A DNA stretch of 64,000 nt, taken from contig ARYC01002578.1 of the NCBI GenBank assembly GCA_000711775.1, forward strand, positions 1 through 64,000, written 5' to 3'. Positions 49,901 to 61,991 of this stretch are shown one piece after another. Position 1 is the first letter of the stretch; each line of letters starts with the position of its first letter. A program made the translations under genes and the position numbers. Below the pieces are notes generated by a model. The model ran no database searches. It had not been told where the DNA came from and worked only from the letters and a program-made list of their open reading frames with translations. The stretch is from Oxytricha trifallax. Lineage: Eukaryota > Ciliophora > Spirotrichea > Sporadotrichida > Oxytrichidae.

Positions 49901-51949
49901 CGATTTAGAGATCATTCCAGACAAGAGATATAATAAATAATGCAATATATTTATATTAAAAATGTCAATAGTTATATCACTAATCCGATAATGAAAATGT
50001 AGACTAAAAATTATCTTAACTCTACTACTTGAGAATAATGACTGAATTCTTTATTTTTCATTCTCTGATACTCTTGATTAAATCGAATGAAGAGCATGAC
50101 AAGTTAGTCCTCAGAAATGAATTCTACTCTCTTTATATATATTGCACAACCTTTGTAAGAAATATAAATAAAAGAAATGTTTCAGCTTATTTTAGCTTTA
50201 ATTTTAAATTCTCTGCTGAAAAATGACAATGCTCTTCCATCAGAATTTTGCAGAGAAGTTTTCTTTCATTATGAAATGTACGATGAAGCACTTCTTTTCC
50301 TATACTATAGAAAAGATTATAAGGAGCTTTTAGGGCTTATTCACAGAGAATTTGAATAAAATAAAAGTGATAAGAAATTGAGAAATTATTGGCTTTCAAA
50401 GATGATTATAAATATATGAATAAATATGACACCTCTAATTTAATCACAATTGTTTTAATTTGAGAAAAGTTCATTAATATTTATGTTATAAGTACAGCAA
50501 GAAAATAAACGGTAAATTTGAGTAAATATTTATTACCAATATATTTTAGAATAAGGAAATGAAGATCTTGCAATTTAGAGTACAGCCTGGCTCTTTGACA
50601 TAAATCTAGACATCGCCCTAGAATGCTTGAAGAAATTCGAGAAAAAAGACCCCTTTAAATCTGATAAAATTATGCGTTTTATTAAAGACAACGGAGGTTT
50701 CATTGGCTGTCTAAAGTACCTGGAGTATCTCACACTGGAATGTGGAGTGGAAGATAGACCAATACACACTGAACTGGCTTGCTTATATGTTTCTTACATA
50801 GCTATTCAACTAGATCAGTATACAATGCAGTCTGATTAATAGAATACAGGGATTGCCTTAAATTAAGCACCAGGAGGTTAAAACGATTAATAGTAATAAA
50901 TTTCAGAGGGATAAATAGATTTTGCAAAAGCAGATTAAGATGAGAAAATATTTGGTAAGCTTACTATAAAATTTAATTTGATCCTTATATAGAATTGAGA
51001 GAGAAACTTATGATGTTATTTGAGAAGAGTGATTTCTTTGAGCCACAACCAATTTTAGAATAAATGCCATAAAATTATTTAATTAAAGAGAGGGTTATAC
51101 TTTTAGCGAAATCTAGAAGATATAAGGAAGCTTTTACTATTTGTGTTGATTAACTCTAAGATGTAGAGTATGCTAAACTTAATGTGATTTAAAATTATCT
51201 ACAAATAATATCAATATTATCCTTATTTAACTTTTACTAACTTTTACTCAATTAAAATTAAAATAGTAAATCAAAAAAATTCAGATAGGAATTATTTTTT
51301 TTATTTATGAGTGTTGCTCACAGAGCATTTAAATGGCACAAAGATAAATCAATTTATTTCTACATTTTTGCCAAGCTTTTACAGTCAAACCAGCGAGACT
51401 AAGCCATGCAAGTTCTACAACAAAACTTCAAATTTCTCTCGTTTGAGCAAGTCACCAAGCATCTCTCAGAAAATGAGAAATTTGATCTAAATTTGAACTA
51501 ATTTTATGCACAAGCTTTTGTTGAAATGGAAAAAGTGCAGAAGGAACTCAGTGTCATGAGAAATTTGACTTAATATGAGTATTTCACAGTTGCTGAGGAG
51601 TTATATAAAGAAAGAAATAAAAATATTATGATTAATGAGGAGACTGTTTGTAATACTTGTGGGAAAAAGATACAGTAATACCCTTTTTATTGGGTTCCTA
51701 AGAGTCAGCAGATCATTATAAATTTCGGTAGATAGTTGTTACAAAGCTTATTATATAATAGATGTTGAAATTTAAGCGAATTTCAATATATTTTACTAAA
51801 TTATCATTCATTATCATTGCTTTATAAACGAAAACAGAGAATACTATAAAAACATGGCAATCAATCAATAAAATAACAGTGGAGATTAAGCCCCTAGTTT
51901 AAGTAATTCCCCAAATAAAAATGAATAGAATATAGAAGCTAGCAGTTGA
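46938..51949 (+). CDS. VPS39: VPS39-like HOPS/CORVET tethering subunit
   Basis: VPS39 and its relatives tether late endosomes, vacuoles and lysosomes and bind Rab7-type GTPases. A Gln/Asn-rich N-terminus (MEQNNYGNMYEHQ...) precedes a CNH/beta-propeller region (EISAMCALKDLLAIGFSNG, LLLSLSDGFLSYHRF) and long clathrin-repeat-like helices. Recognisable VPS39 segments follow: CLKYLEYLTLECGVEDRPIH then TELACLYVSY; LREKLMMLFEKSDFFEPQPI; a Cys-rich end CNTCGKKI...IIHYHCF. TGA at 51947. Introns are short (e.g. GTAAGA...TTTCAG, 31 bp, ~50158). Two IESs with pointers TAAGT (48381-48684) and ATCATT (51718-51808) are well supported; others may exist near 49.95, 50.4 and 51.2 kb. VPS3/TGFBRAP1 is the main alternative name. 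Confidence 0.85.
48381..48684 (+). other. 304-bp IES in the VPS39-like gene, pointer TAAGT
   Basis: TAAGT lies at 48376-48380 and 48680-48684. Excision with one copy joins TGG TAG AAT AAG to TGT TTT ATG TTG GAT in frame (LWQNKCFMLDND). The interior is very AT-rich and has many stops. Confidence 0.72.
51718..51808 (+). other. 91-bp IES in the VPS39-like gene, pointer ATCATT
   Basis: ATCATT lies at 51712-51717 and 51803-51808. Excision joins CAG ATC ATT to CAT TAT CAT TGC, rebuilding IIHYHC, which corresponds to the conserved VVHYFC-type metal-binding end of VPS39 proteins. No AG acceptor stands at the junction, so this is not an intron. Confidence 0.85.
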
Positions 51950-52449
51950 ATAGCAAGTAATTACTTATTTTAATTTCGTTAAGTCATAAAATAATTATAG
52001 TTAACTTAAAATGATTTTTATATTAATCTTTAAGGAAATTAAGTCTACAAATTGTTCACAGCAATTTTTCCTTGTATAATATGGCATTTTTATTAAGTTT
52101 CTTCAATTCCTCCCACTGAACCACGAATCTATATTTTTCATTAAAAATTATTAGAAAGTATTAAATTCTTAAATATTTACTTGTTTGCTATTGGTTTGAG
52201 TAACTTGCCAGTCAGAGATAGAGATGTCACTCTGCAAAAACTCTCAATAAACAATATTTTGGCTTTTGGTTTAATCCAAAAGATTTTAGATATAATTTCA
52301 CTGAATTCCTATAATATTATTTTAACAATTATATGAAGCAGTATGTTATATGGTACAATTTGTAGGTCATTGGGCTAATAAATTTGATAAAAAGGGAATG
52401 AGTAGTAGTAATAATTATATTTAATAATTGAGAATATTATAGCAGTAAA
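51950..52449 (-). other. VPS39/RPB8 intergenic region with a possible small minus-strand gene
   Basis: Between two plus-strand genes, the minus strand reads SDISISDWQVTQTNSKQ (~52230-52180) and, after a short AT-rich gap ending in ATATAG, RFVVQWEELKKLNKNAILY then KEKLL and TGA at about 52070. The second piece looks like genuine protein, but the splice phase between the pieces does not work out, no start was fixed and no family is recognised. It may be a small gene, or a segment of a gene whose other parts lie elsewhere. Confidence 0.35.
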
Positions 52450-53255
52450 ATGGACAGAGCAAAGATTATTGATGATACTATTCAAGTCATTAACATCAAT
52501 CGTGACGGCAAATTCTTCGAGAAGGGTTAGTCATACAATTATACAATTATTTTTTACATTGAAGGTCATTCTTCATTTACAATATACATTCTAAGCAATT
52601 TTGCTTTGAATCAATAAATTGTACTTAATTATACTTAAACTCACTTATTAATTGCGAAGTTCCTCAATATCATTGTCTCAAGAACATAGTCTAATTATGA
52701 TTTATATATAGTTTCAAGAATTGAAGCCAAGTCTGAAGTGAACAAGCTTGAAGTTCAACTTGATGTGAACACTGATATCTACCCAATGGAAAAGGATGCT
52801 TACTATGCAATCAAAAAACAATATTAAATGATTAATATGTAAGAACCAATATCATTTTAGTTAATGTGCATCGCTTCATCTATCAACACTGATGGCTCAG
52901 AGGAGTTTGACATCTTCCGCTACCAATCAGAGGGCAGTGTAGCTGGTCCAGATGGCCAGGGAAGTCTCCTTGACCAGTACGAGTATGTCATGCACGGTAA
53001 AGTCTTCAAGTACACTATTGACAATGACAAGATGTAAGTTATCAATATATTTGAGAAACGAATTCGTGAATATAAATGAGTTATTAACTGAGCTTTTTTC
53101 ACCGATTCGTGAAGACGGCATTAATACTAACTTTATTATATAGATCTGTGTTTATCAGCTATGGTGGTTTGTTGATGAGTTTGACTGGCGGCTTGAAGGA
53201 ACTCAAGAACCTTGAAATTGACTCAAGAGTGTATCTCCTCATGAAAAAGATTTGA
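52450..53255 (+). CDS. RPB8: RNA polymerase I/II/III shared subunit RPB8 (RPABC3)
   Basis: RPB8 is a small OB-fold-like subunit common to all three nuclear RNA polymerases. Start [20 protein letters not shown] at 52450. Intron 1 is 52526-52711 (GTTAG...ATATAG) and intron 2 is 53034-53143 (GTAAGT, with TACTAAC branch-like motif, TATAG). Diagnostic segments: [79 protein letters not shown], then TGA. Coding length is 510 bp (169 aa). An extra in-frame ~16-residue segment (KKQYQMINMQEPISFQ, ~52807-52854) is absent from typical RPB8 and could be an undetected short IES. Convergent with MTR4, 249 bp apart. Confidence 0.97.
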
Positions 53256-53504
53256 TTTATATATGACATTTGTTTGGAATGGAATAATTAGCAGCTTACT
53301 TAATTTAATTAGAGATTAATCATTAATTGGCTAAATTTATTTATAAAATTCATTCAAATTGAGAACAAACAAGTGAGATCTATAACTTTATCTTTCATTT
53401 CTCAATATATTTTCTTATAGAAAAGAAATATAAACTCATTAAGACTTAACTGATTTTATTGTTAATTAATTATACTTATATTAAAAATACTTAATTAAGA
53501 AGAC

Positions 53505-56500
53505 TCATAAATAAAGTGATGCTGCAAACACAATACCTCTCTTGAGACCTTTTTGAGCCTCTTCAAACTTTCTCTTTTACTCCATATTTCCAATAATCTT
53601 TTATATTATGATTGATTTATAGTAATTATATATGTATTGTGTAAATTTACTTAAATTTTAATAAATTATCTTGCAAGACTCTGTCATTTGACTAAGTAAT
53701 TCGTCTAATCTACGGAAAGCTCTAATAATTGTGCCTTCATATACATCCTGTGCAATTTCACAAATTTCCTTGAATTTGGCTCCCTAACACCACTTGTAAG
53801 AGAAATTTATAATACTTACACTTTTTAAATTAAAATGTAAGTGATTTCCATTATGTCTGGTCTGAACTTCTGTACATACTCTTCCTTGTCTAATGGAATT
53901 TTACTCTCAACCATAATAAACTTAAATCATATTTATTAATTCCACGAAGTAAACTTTTGTAGATAATTGTTTAGATTGATTATTTATAGGTTTAGTGGCA
54001 ATTTTCTCAGCTGCTTATTGCAGTAGTTAAAATGGCTGAGTAAACTTCTCTTCTTTGGGCATTTTGACCTCCCCCTTTACATCTGTAAATACTAAACATG
54101 AGCACAGTGCTGCAATCTGATTAGGTTCCATTTTTTAATTAAGTCATGCTTTTTTATGAATGAAACATGTATTAATTAGACCATGTTTTGGAACATACCT
54201 GAGAAGAGTAGCTCTGTAACGAGGAGCTCATCACTTGCTGAAATGGAGCAGGCAACTTTACCTTTGAGTGTTGGTTAATCAGTTTTCTCACACATCTCTA
54301 GTCTTCTCATAACTCTCTTCATTTTATTTGAGTATTTTTGATTTAATTAGATTTGTTTCAACTTAAAATCATTAGATTATCAATAAAGATAATCTTCATG
54401 TTAACTAGGTCGTTCTTCATGATCATCTCACTGGCTTTCTTTACACTTTCTTCTAACTCAGTCATTGTATGTTTTATCTCTTTCTTTCTTGCAAATAATA
54501 TCTCATGTTGATCTGATACTGATTGATTCTGCAAGTATTTCTCATTAACATAATAATAATTAAATGTAGTCAATAAATAAGAGAAATTAAGAATATATGG
54601 TAAATTATAAATTTCATTGATCTTTTGAAGTTCATTATCAATTAGAGTTTTCGCTTTGAAAAATTTCTTAAGCTCTGAATTCTCAATTTCCATATCTTTG
54701 ATGGGGTCTAACAGGGGAATCTTTGCACCAAACTCGAATCTCTGCATTATTTAGAAGAACATTTTAGTAAAATTTTTCCAAATTTATAACTAAATTTATC
54801 CAACTCTCTTTTAAAATAATATACCACAAACATGTTCTCAACTTGCTTGGCGTTATCTTAGTCCTTGAGGTTATGTGGTAAGTTTACCTATATAGTACTA
54901 ATGGCAGCTATGTTGGTGTGATGCATGATAACTGGGCATACTCCCAATCTGCCGTCTTTAGCTTTGGCGTCACCTGGCTGCAATAAATTGTCATTTGTCA
55001 ATCTGTTCTTCACATTTCATTAAATCTTAGAAATACCAAAATAAAATGCACTACTAAGCATGTTATATTAACATAGAGGTAGACATCAAGGATGAAGTGG
55101 TTTTCATTCTAAGATAGAATGTCTAAGGCCTGGCTGGTTTTACTCTTGGCTGCCATCATAAACTTCTTGGGATTAATTTTTTGCTTAGTCCAGCTTACTA
55201 CAATACCCCAACCCCAATCTTACTGCTCTGAACATATCTTAACCAATCTGCCTGGGACCATAAATGGGTAAAAAATAGATAATCTTCATATATTTGTAGG
55301 TTTTACTTACAATATAATTTAATGGCATGATATTTTCTGGTTCACATACAATTGTGTTAATTTTCTAGTCAATCTACTGTCTCTGACTGATATATTTAGT
55401 TTTCTTCTCATATTTATCTTCTAGTGGAATGTTGATTGATTTATATTCAGCTATTAATTCAGTGAGTTTGGCTTTCATCTGAGGGCAAGCTCTTTCATTT
55501 TAGAATTGATGGAAACTATTAAAATTACTATAAAATTAATTAATGGCTAATACTACTATTAAAATGAAAACTCTTAAGGATGATATCTTCAGGACTAATA
55601 TCTTCAAGTCTCATCATATTTAAGAGCATGTTGTATCCCAAATGAAAAGCAGAGTAAAGTGGATCACTCTATCCTTTATTTCTTATTTTAAAATTTCATT
55701 TCATATACAAATAGTACATTAATATATGATGTGTAATCCCTTGAGAATGTTCTTAGCAACATCAGGCTCGAGTTTCTTATTAGCAATCATGATAGTGACT
55801 CCTCTATCGTCTAAGCCACGACGACCAGCACGCCCGGACATCTGAATGAACTCACCACCTGTAATCCAGCGGTACTCATCACCATCGAATTTCTCAATTG
55901 ACGTAAAAACTACAGTTCATATATAACTTTAAATATAACTTAGTTCTAGCAGGCATGTTGATACCCATTGAGAAAGTCTCAGTAGTGAATAAAATCTTTA
56001 AGAGACCTTCCTGGAAGAGTAACTCAATGACTTCCTTGACTATAGGAAGCAGACCACCATGATGTATACCAATACCTCTTTATAATAAGGGCAACATTGA
56101 TTGAATAGTGGGCAGTTGAGCATCTTCCTCTGCTAATGAGGACATTGCATTATTGAAAATAAGCTTAATCTGGTCCTTTTCTTAATAAAATTAATAATTT
56201 AAAATCTTTTTGATTTGCTATCTTGTTAGTTATAATATTTTACGATTAATATAGAAAATAAGTCAAAAATTAAATTTAAACTTGTTTTAGATTTCTTCAT
56301 CTTTATTGAAATCGCAACCCTTAAGAGCCATAGCATAAGCTTCGCAGTCACGCTTTGAAAAACTGAAAACAATACATGGATCTAGTCCCTTATCTACAAT
56401 AAGTGTGATGATTTTCTTCATTTCTGAGTTTTAAGTAGTTTTCTACTAGGTGGTCTTGTTTCTATTCTTTTTATCATTAATGATAAAATTTATTACCAGA

Positions 56501-56843
56501 ATAGCTTGAAATGAATATTCCAAATCAGGAGTTTATTTTCTAGTGTTTAATAATTAATTGTAAATCATCAAGAATCTTATCTAAGTTCATGTCATTTTCG
56601 AGTACACTAATTGCTTTGGTGAAATTTTACTCCTTAAACTGACCGTTTTAGTCAACCACACAGTATATACCCTCTCCTCCCATGGGATTAATAAGAATAT
56701 ATTTTATATTAAATGGGGTAGATGAAATGCTGGAGTGGAGTGGGTCTGTAGTCAGTATATACAACTGAACAAGGTTGCTTCTTTATTTTCACGATCCACT
56801 CAGCAAACTCTCTAGCATTGGGAATAGTTGCAGACAAGAATAC
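53505..56843 (-). CDS. MTR4: MTR4/DOB1-like exosome RNA helicase, N-terminal part missing
   Basis: MTR4 is the SKI2-family helicase that feeds RNA to the nuclear exosome. Present, in order: motif III region [51 protein letters not shown] (motif IV); [12 protein letters not shown] and [16 protein letters not shown] (V); [15 protein letters not shown] (VI); arch region ([30 protein letters not shown]); DSHCT end [20 protein letters not shown] and [17 protein letters not shown] at 53505. Many short gaps (introns or IESs) interrupt it. Upstream of V (56843) an in-frame TGA and AT-rich DNA follow, and the next gene ends at 57127. Walker A (motif I) and the DExH box are not found anywhere in the window. 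Confidence 0.93.
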
Positions 56844-57126
56844 TCATATAATATAAGGGTGTTTCATCTATGTATGATTTGAGTAAAATAAGAGGATAAT
56901 GCAAATCAAAAACTTATTCTTAATTAAATTTATCCATGATAATACAATAATATTTTGTTTGTTTACACTATAATGTTATGTCTGATTTAAAAACTTCCTA
57001 CATTTATATATAATTATTTTATTCTCGGTTTCCCTTTATTTTATAATAGCTTTTCCCAATGTTTGAAATACCATTTCTGAACTCCTCGAGTTGTTCAAAT
57101 TATGCATTGATTACTCATTTCAGTAT
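56844..57126. other. Junction region between MTR4 and the phosphatase gene
   Basis: Roughly 280 bp of AT-rich DNA. Expected here would be the upstream helicase exons of MTR4; none is present on either strand. A minus-strand stretch after the phosphatase stop (57000-57126) is mildly coding-like and may be its 3' untranslated region. Confidence 0.6.
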
Positions 57127-60100
57127 TCATTCAAGTGTGAGTTTAGGTTTTTCAATTCCTCTTTAAATTTACTCAGTCATTTATATCCTGAAGATTCTAA
57201 GTGCTTCTCTTACATCTGGAATTTACTTCTATACTATTTGTCTCAGAAGTGGGGCTAGCTCTTAAAGATAATAAATAGAAAAAGAAAGAAAGCGAAAATC
57301 AATAAATAGCAATTTTTTAAAATAATTCTTCTAATGCGTTGTCTGATGGATCATCTGTCCAAGTTTTAATAAATATGCCGTTTTCTGGTTGCATTTAGAA
57401 ATTCTCAGCTACATTATCAACAATCAGGGTTTTAGATAAGTCTCTGCCTGTTCTAGATAAATCCTAAATTAAAATAAACAATTATTCAATCAATTAAAGT
57501 AATTTAATTATTTCTTATGATATAAATTATCATTCAATCCTTGATGTGACACTATCCATTTGACTAAGTATGTTGCCTGTAGAGACGGTAAGATATATAT
57601 CTATGGGGATCTAATTGATCAAGTACCCAATCAGCATACTATAACATTTGGAGTTAAAAATCAAGTAATGCATTGAATGTAATATATAAAATATTAGTGT
57701 ATTGATTGTTTTAACTTACATCTTGCATGCCAGCTGTGAAAATTACTAATTCATAATATTATGACATTTCTCTAAGGAATTCTTGAGCGCCTGGTCTTAT
57801 TAAAAATGTACCTATCTATGATTCATATACAAAATAAAACCTGAAATTAATTTAATTTAATACTTTGCTAGATTTAGTCCTAATTTGACAATTTAATAAT
57901 CTAATAAATATGATTCCCCGATTGGGTTCATAAGATCTGGGTCATTTATGCTTTCGATATTGTAGGAATACATTTGAATTTGGAAAATTAATTTAAATTA
58001 AATCAAAATCGTGGCAGTTAAAGTTGGCCAATTTAAACGATCTTGGGCTCATTTGATAGAGAATTCAAAATTAGCTGGACTTTACTATTGGCGGTACTAT
58101 TTTATCGCATCCCTGGAGCGAGATAACTTCACTTTAATGTGAGGGTATAATTTAATGAATTTAGAGGTGTTTAATTAAAGTGAAGTTATCTCGCTCCAGG
58201 GATGCGATAAAATAGTACCGCCAATAGTAAAGTCCAGCTAATTTTGAATTCTCTATCGAATGAGCCCAAGATCGTTTAAATTGGCCAACTTTAACTGCCA
58301 CGATTTTGATTGAATATTTATTTATTTTAAATTAATTTTCCAAATTCAAATGTATTCCTACAATATAGTGAATCAAAGTCTCGTCAAGGTCAAGTACAAG
58401 TGTATAACAACCAGGGATTTACTGTTTGGGTAAAAAGGGTTCCACAACTTAAGGTAAATGATAAGAATCATCGGCTGGTCCATAGTGATTTTTATTAGTA
58501 TTTCTTTAATGATTTAAAGCCAATAAAAACAGTTATCAAAATAAATATAAAAGTGATATTGTATTGCTTATTAGAGCTAGTCCATTAAGTTGTAGTCATT
58601 AGTGTTGTTACTATTATTCATTTAGATTTCATTTTAGTATTGATTTTCATATTGATATTGTGTTTATTTTGGACCATTTTGTACGTTTAGCATTGCTTGT
58701 TAGTTCAGTGCTTTAAAAAATCTGAATATTAATACATATAAAATTGCTTTGATCAAGTTATCTTTCACTCTGTTTATGTGAATCTTTTCAATTTCATTTA
58801 GTACAACATTTATAGAGTTGAATAGCTGTTTTCCATCTTCTTTGGCTCTCTTGCTTATACTAATAAAACTTTTCAGCATCTGCTCATTATTGTTATATTA
58901 ATATATTTATAGGTAAAAATATATGAATTTTATAGATGTTCAATTTTGTTTTAATGGCAATATTTTTGAAATATCATTATAACCAATTTTTAAATAAATT
59001 ATAAGCTTTATTAATTCCAGATTATATATTTTTCTAAACAGTAAAGTTGAGATAAATTGATATAAACTAAGAAGAAAAATAATTAAAAATTATTTTTTAT
59101 TTTTTAATATTGGAATTGATCTCTACATTTCTAGCATCCTCAGTCATTGTAAGAATAACATCTCCATTTATTCTAGATTTAGTGTAAATGATATCCTTAA
59201 GTGCAACGGCCCACACATTAGTTTCAATGTGTTCAAGGCCCATTCTGTGCAGTACATAACAGATAACATGAATAAAGTTCTAATGTGCTTAGATCAGTAC
59301 TTTCTTAAGAGATTTGAACTGACTTTTCAATTAAGAAGACTATCGGTTTTAAACTATGAATGCAGTTATTACAACTGAAATACTCTCGAAAATAAGCCCT
59401 TTTCTTATTGTCTTTCTAGTATGAGGGTCTCTATAGATCTTATAAATGTCAAAGAGGCAGGTCGAGTCTTTTGTCACTTCCCACCATTCTTCACATAGTA
59501 TCATTAATTTCTGAAGAGTGTTAGGTCCAATAACTTCAAGAGACTAAATCATAGTCCAAAGTTTGATCTCTTAGAATAAAACTGCTTCCAAATTGATCAT
59601 AAACTTTTACTTATTAGAATGTGATTAATGACTTTGGCAATTGCATTAACTGCAGCTTTGATTTGTTTGACCATCTAGGGAAGTTACACAGCTGCAAATA
59701 ACTCCTGATGACGTGGGATGAGTATCTAAACCGCTTTCAGTAGTGAATGGATTATCTCCGGCAGCATTAGATAGTCTTTATTATAATTGACTCAATCTCT
59801 CTTGAAGCTATGTATTATTAATCTACAAAGTGCTATTTAATGATTATCGAATGTGATTGTTGGCATGTGTGGCCTACCTTGAAGTATCCATTTCGCAATC
59901 ATCCCCATCTTCAATTTAAGTAAGAAGAATCTTATTTTCTAATTTATGAAACTATGCGTTTTTGCTTTGAGGTGATACCGCAGTCAAAGTCATTTCAAAA
60001 GGTCCACCTGCTTTGGTTGAGAACATATTTCTACCACTGCTATGATTGTTTCTAGTATTAACTTAAAGTGTGCATGCGAGTGTACTTTGAATCCAATTAT

Positions 60101-61140
60101 TTTAAGTTAGACCCTTGTCAAGTGTATCAAAACCATTTTTAAGTTAGTAATCTCTAACTTTTGACTCCTTAGTATTTTCATGATTAGAAGAAAAGTTGAG
60201 TAAACTTTTAGCGTTTTAAGGCTAACTATCACAACTCATGCGTTTCGATTTGAAAATGTTTTGAAATTGAGTTTAGGGTAATTATATCGGGGTTCTCATG
60301 CTATTTATATCTTCGTCAATCGAGCTTACTTCATCTACACATAAAACTTTAATTTGAAAGTCTTCTTCTGAAATAGTATCGATATTATTCTAGAGTAGTT
60401 GTTAATTTTAGCTAGCCTAATGATTACTTTGTAGTAAGTGTTGCTATTAATAACTTTTATCAAAGTTTAAGTTTTGTTTGACTCCATGATCCATAGTAGT
60501 ATGCATAAATTGATTTTTAAACTCGGAGACATTAGAGTTTAAAGTTACTGGATTGATCATAGTTGAGGCTTTATGTTGAGGAGATATTATCATAGCATTA
60601 GAGTTTGGTGAAGGAAGCTAGCTTATGATTATATTTTGGTTGATATTCTGATGATAAGTGGTTTGCATTTATTAATAACCTGGAGTATGTGTATTCAATT
60701 TCTCGTGAGTTGATAGCAAACTCTGACAACCGCTAGATGGACTTGACATGTAATTTTGAGATCTTTAATTACTGAAAGTAGTTGGATTTGGGCACTCTTT
60801 AGGGTCAAATTTATGAATCATCGTAATTTACTAAGGTTATTGTACTATGTTATTTGGAGTAGTCGTGGCAGTCATTTCAAGCTATTTTAAACAATTAGAG
60901 AAAAAATATACTTAATTTTCCTTTCGTTGTTTGTTACCCAGATCCACCTTGATGTCCAAATTAATTTTCCTTATTAGAATTAAAGCTGGTTGTAGCCATT
61001 GCAGTTGAATTTAAATTTTACTACCTGGAACTACCTACACTTGGCGTGACTTTCTTTAAAGTATTTTTGTTTGAACTAAGCCTCTTGTTTTATTAGACAT
61101 TGGATTTATTAATCGTTGATGATGTCGAATTAATATTTTT
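57127..61140 (-). CDS. FCP1/SCP-type (NIF family) protein phosphatase with long N-terminus, split by a MITE
   Basis: FCP1/SCP (HAD superfamily) phosphatases use DxDx(T/V) to remove phosphate from Ser/Thr, classically on the RNA polymerase II C-terminal domain. The catalytic motif is YTLVLDLDETLIHY (~58420-58380). After the foldback insertion come FLIRPGAQEFLREMS, YYELVIFTAGMQD, DLSRTGRDLSKTLIVDN (second Asp pair), PENGIFIKTWTDDPSDNALE and LAPLLRQIV, to TGA at 57127. N-terminal to this lie a Gln/Asn-rich stretch, a conserved helical region (CEEWWEVTKDSTCLFDIYKI; HQNFIHVICYVLHRMGLEHI; 59110-59600) and a long low-complexity N-terminus up to ~61140. No start codon was found there, so the first coding segment may lie elsewhere. 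Gaps at ~58885-59110, ~57850 and ~57480-57720 are introns or IESs. The target protein is not known. Confidence 0.85.
57957..58366. mobile_element. MITE family B, full foldback copy inside the phosphatase domain
   Basis: TGTAGGAATACATTTGAATT at 57961 is mirrored by its reverse complement ending CCTACA at 58362. The arms (~57961-58140 and ~58180-58362) are nearly identical over about 180 bp, with a ~36-bp loop. ATAT lies on both outer sides. On the minus strand the insertion separates LVLDLDETLIHY from ESINDPDLMNPIGES. Deleting it with one ATAT rejoins CAC TAT AT to C GAA AGC in frame; splicing at GTAGG...AAAG instead yields a TGA two codons on. It must therefore leave as DNA, that is, behave as an IES, for the phosphatase to be made. 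A related half copy lies near 16.7 kb. Confidence 0.9.
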
Positions 61141-61991
61141 AATAAAACATAATTTAAAAGAAATAAACCGATTTCTCACAATTTTTATAGGAAAAAGACT
61201 ACTTAAATTAAATTATTAAAAAATATTGGTTGTTAAAAGATGGGACCTTTATTTCATATTTTTTGTATTTAAATAAATTAATTGCGACAGTACGATTAAT
61301 TTAACGTATATATTATAATTATTTACTAATTAACTTGCTAGTTTAATAATTTAAATTTAAATTTTGAGTAATCAGAAATTCAAGAGTCTTCGATTATATT
61401 TAATCATGAAGAATTTTATTATAAATCAGTAAAGATTTCTGTTATAAAAATGTCTGAAAAACATGTTTAAATTTTGTTATTTTTTCCCAAATAAAAGCGT
61501 ATATGAACTTGTCTTATTAAGATTAATAGTATGAATTAAGAGAGAGCGAGACATTAAAATTCTTAAATTAGGAAGAGTCAATTTAAGTACGACGCCTCGC
61601 TCCATATTTAAATTATTAATAGGGTTGATATTTCAAAGTAAATCAAGGCAGGATGCTAAAGATATATTCAAATTCAAGCATATTTGCAATTTTATGCCAA
61701 AATGCAAAGAATTTAATCTTTCAATCCTTAATTGATTCAACATTGATTCTCTTAATTATTAAATATTAAGTAGCTTACTCATTTCAATTTTAATTTTTTA
61801 ATTAATTTGTCTATATTTATAAAGCAGTTTATTTCCACTTAAAATTTTCAATAAATTTATAATTTAACTTACTATCAGTCATTTGCAATGAGTAGGTTAT
61901 TATTTACTACGTTAACGCTAGCTATATAAATAGCAGCTGAAGTTTTATAAGTTAATTTTCAAATAAAGTTTGATATCTTTACTTATTTGGT
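61141..61991. other. AT-rich intergenic region
   Basis: Between the N-terminus of the phosphatase gene and the 3' end of the CCCH gene. No sustained frame. A short GC-richer inverted pair (GAGAGAGCGAG near 61541 and CGCCTCGCTCC near 61591) is the only notable structure. Confidence 0.5.

Noticed and set aside
56700..57126. MTR4 and the phosphatase as one fused gene
   Set aside because: The phosphatase frame ends at a TGA at 57127 and the MTR4 segment is preceded by an in-frame TGA and AT-rich DNA; the proteins are unrelated.
61060..61110. ATG at ~61105 as the phosphatase start
   Set aside because: It opens a frame different from the one that continues into the conserved protein; the correct frame (NKRLSSNKNTLKKV) has no ATG just upstream.
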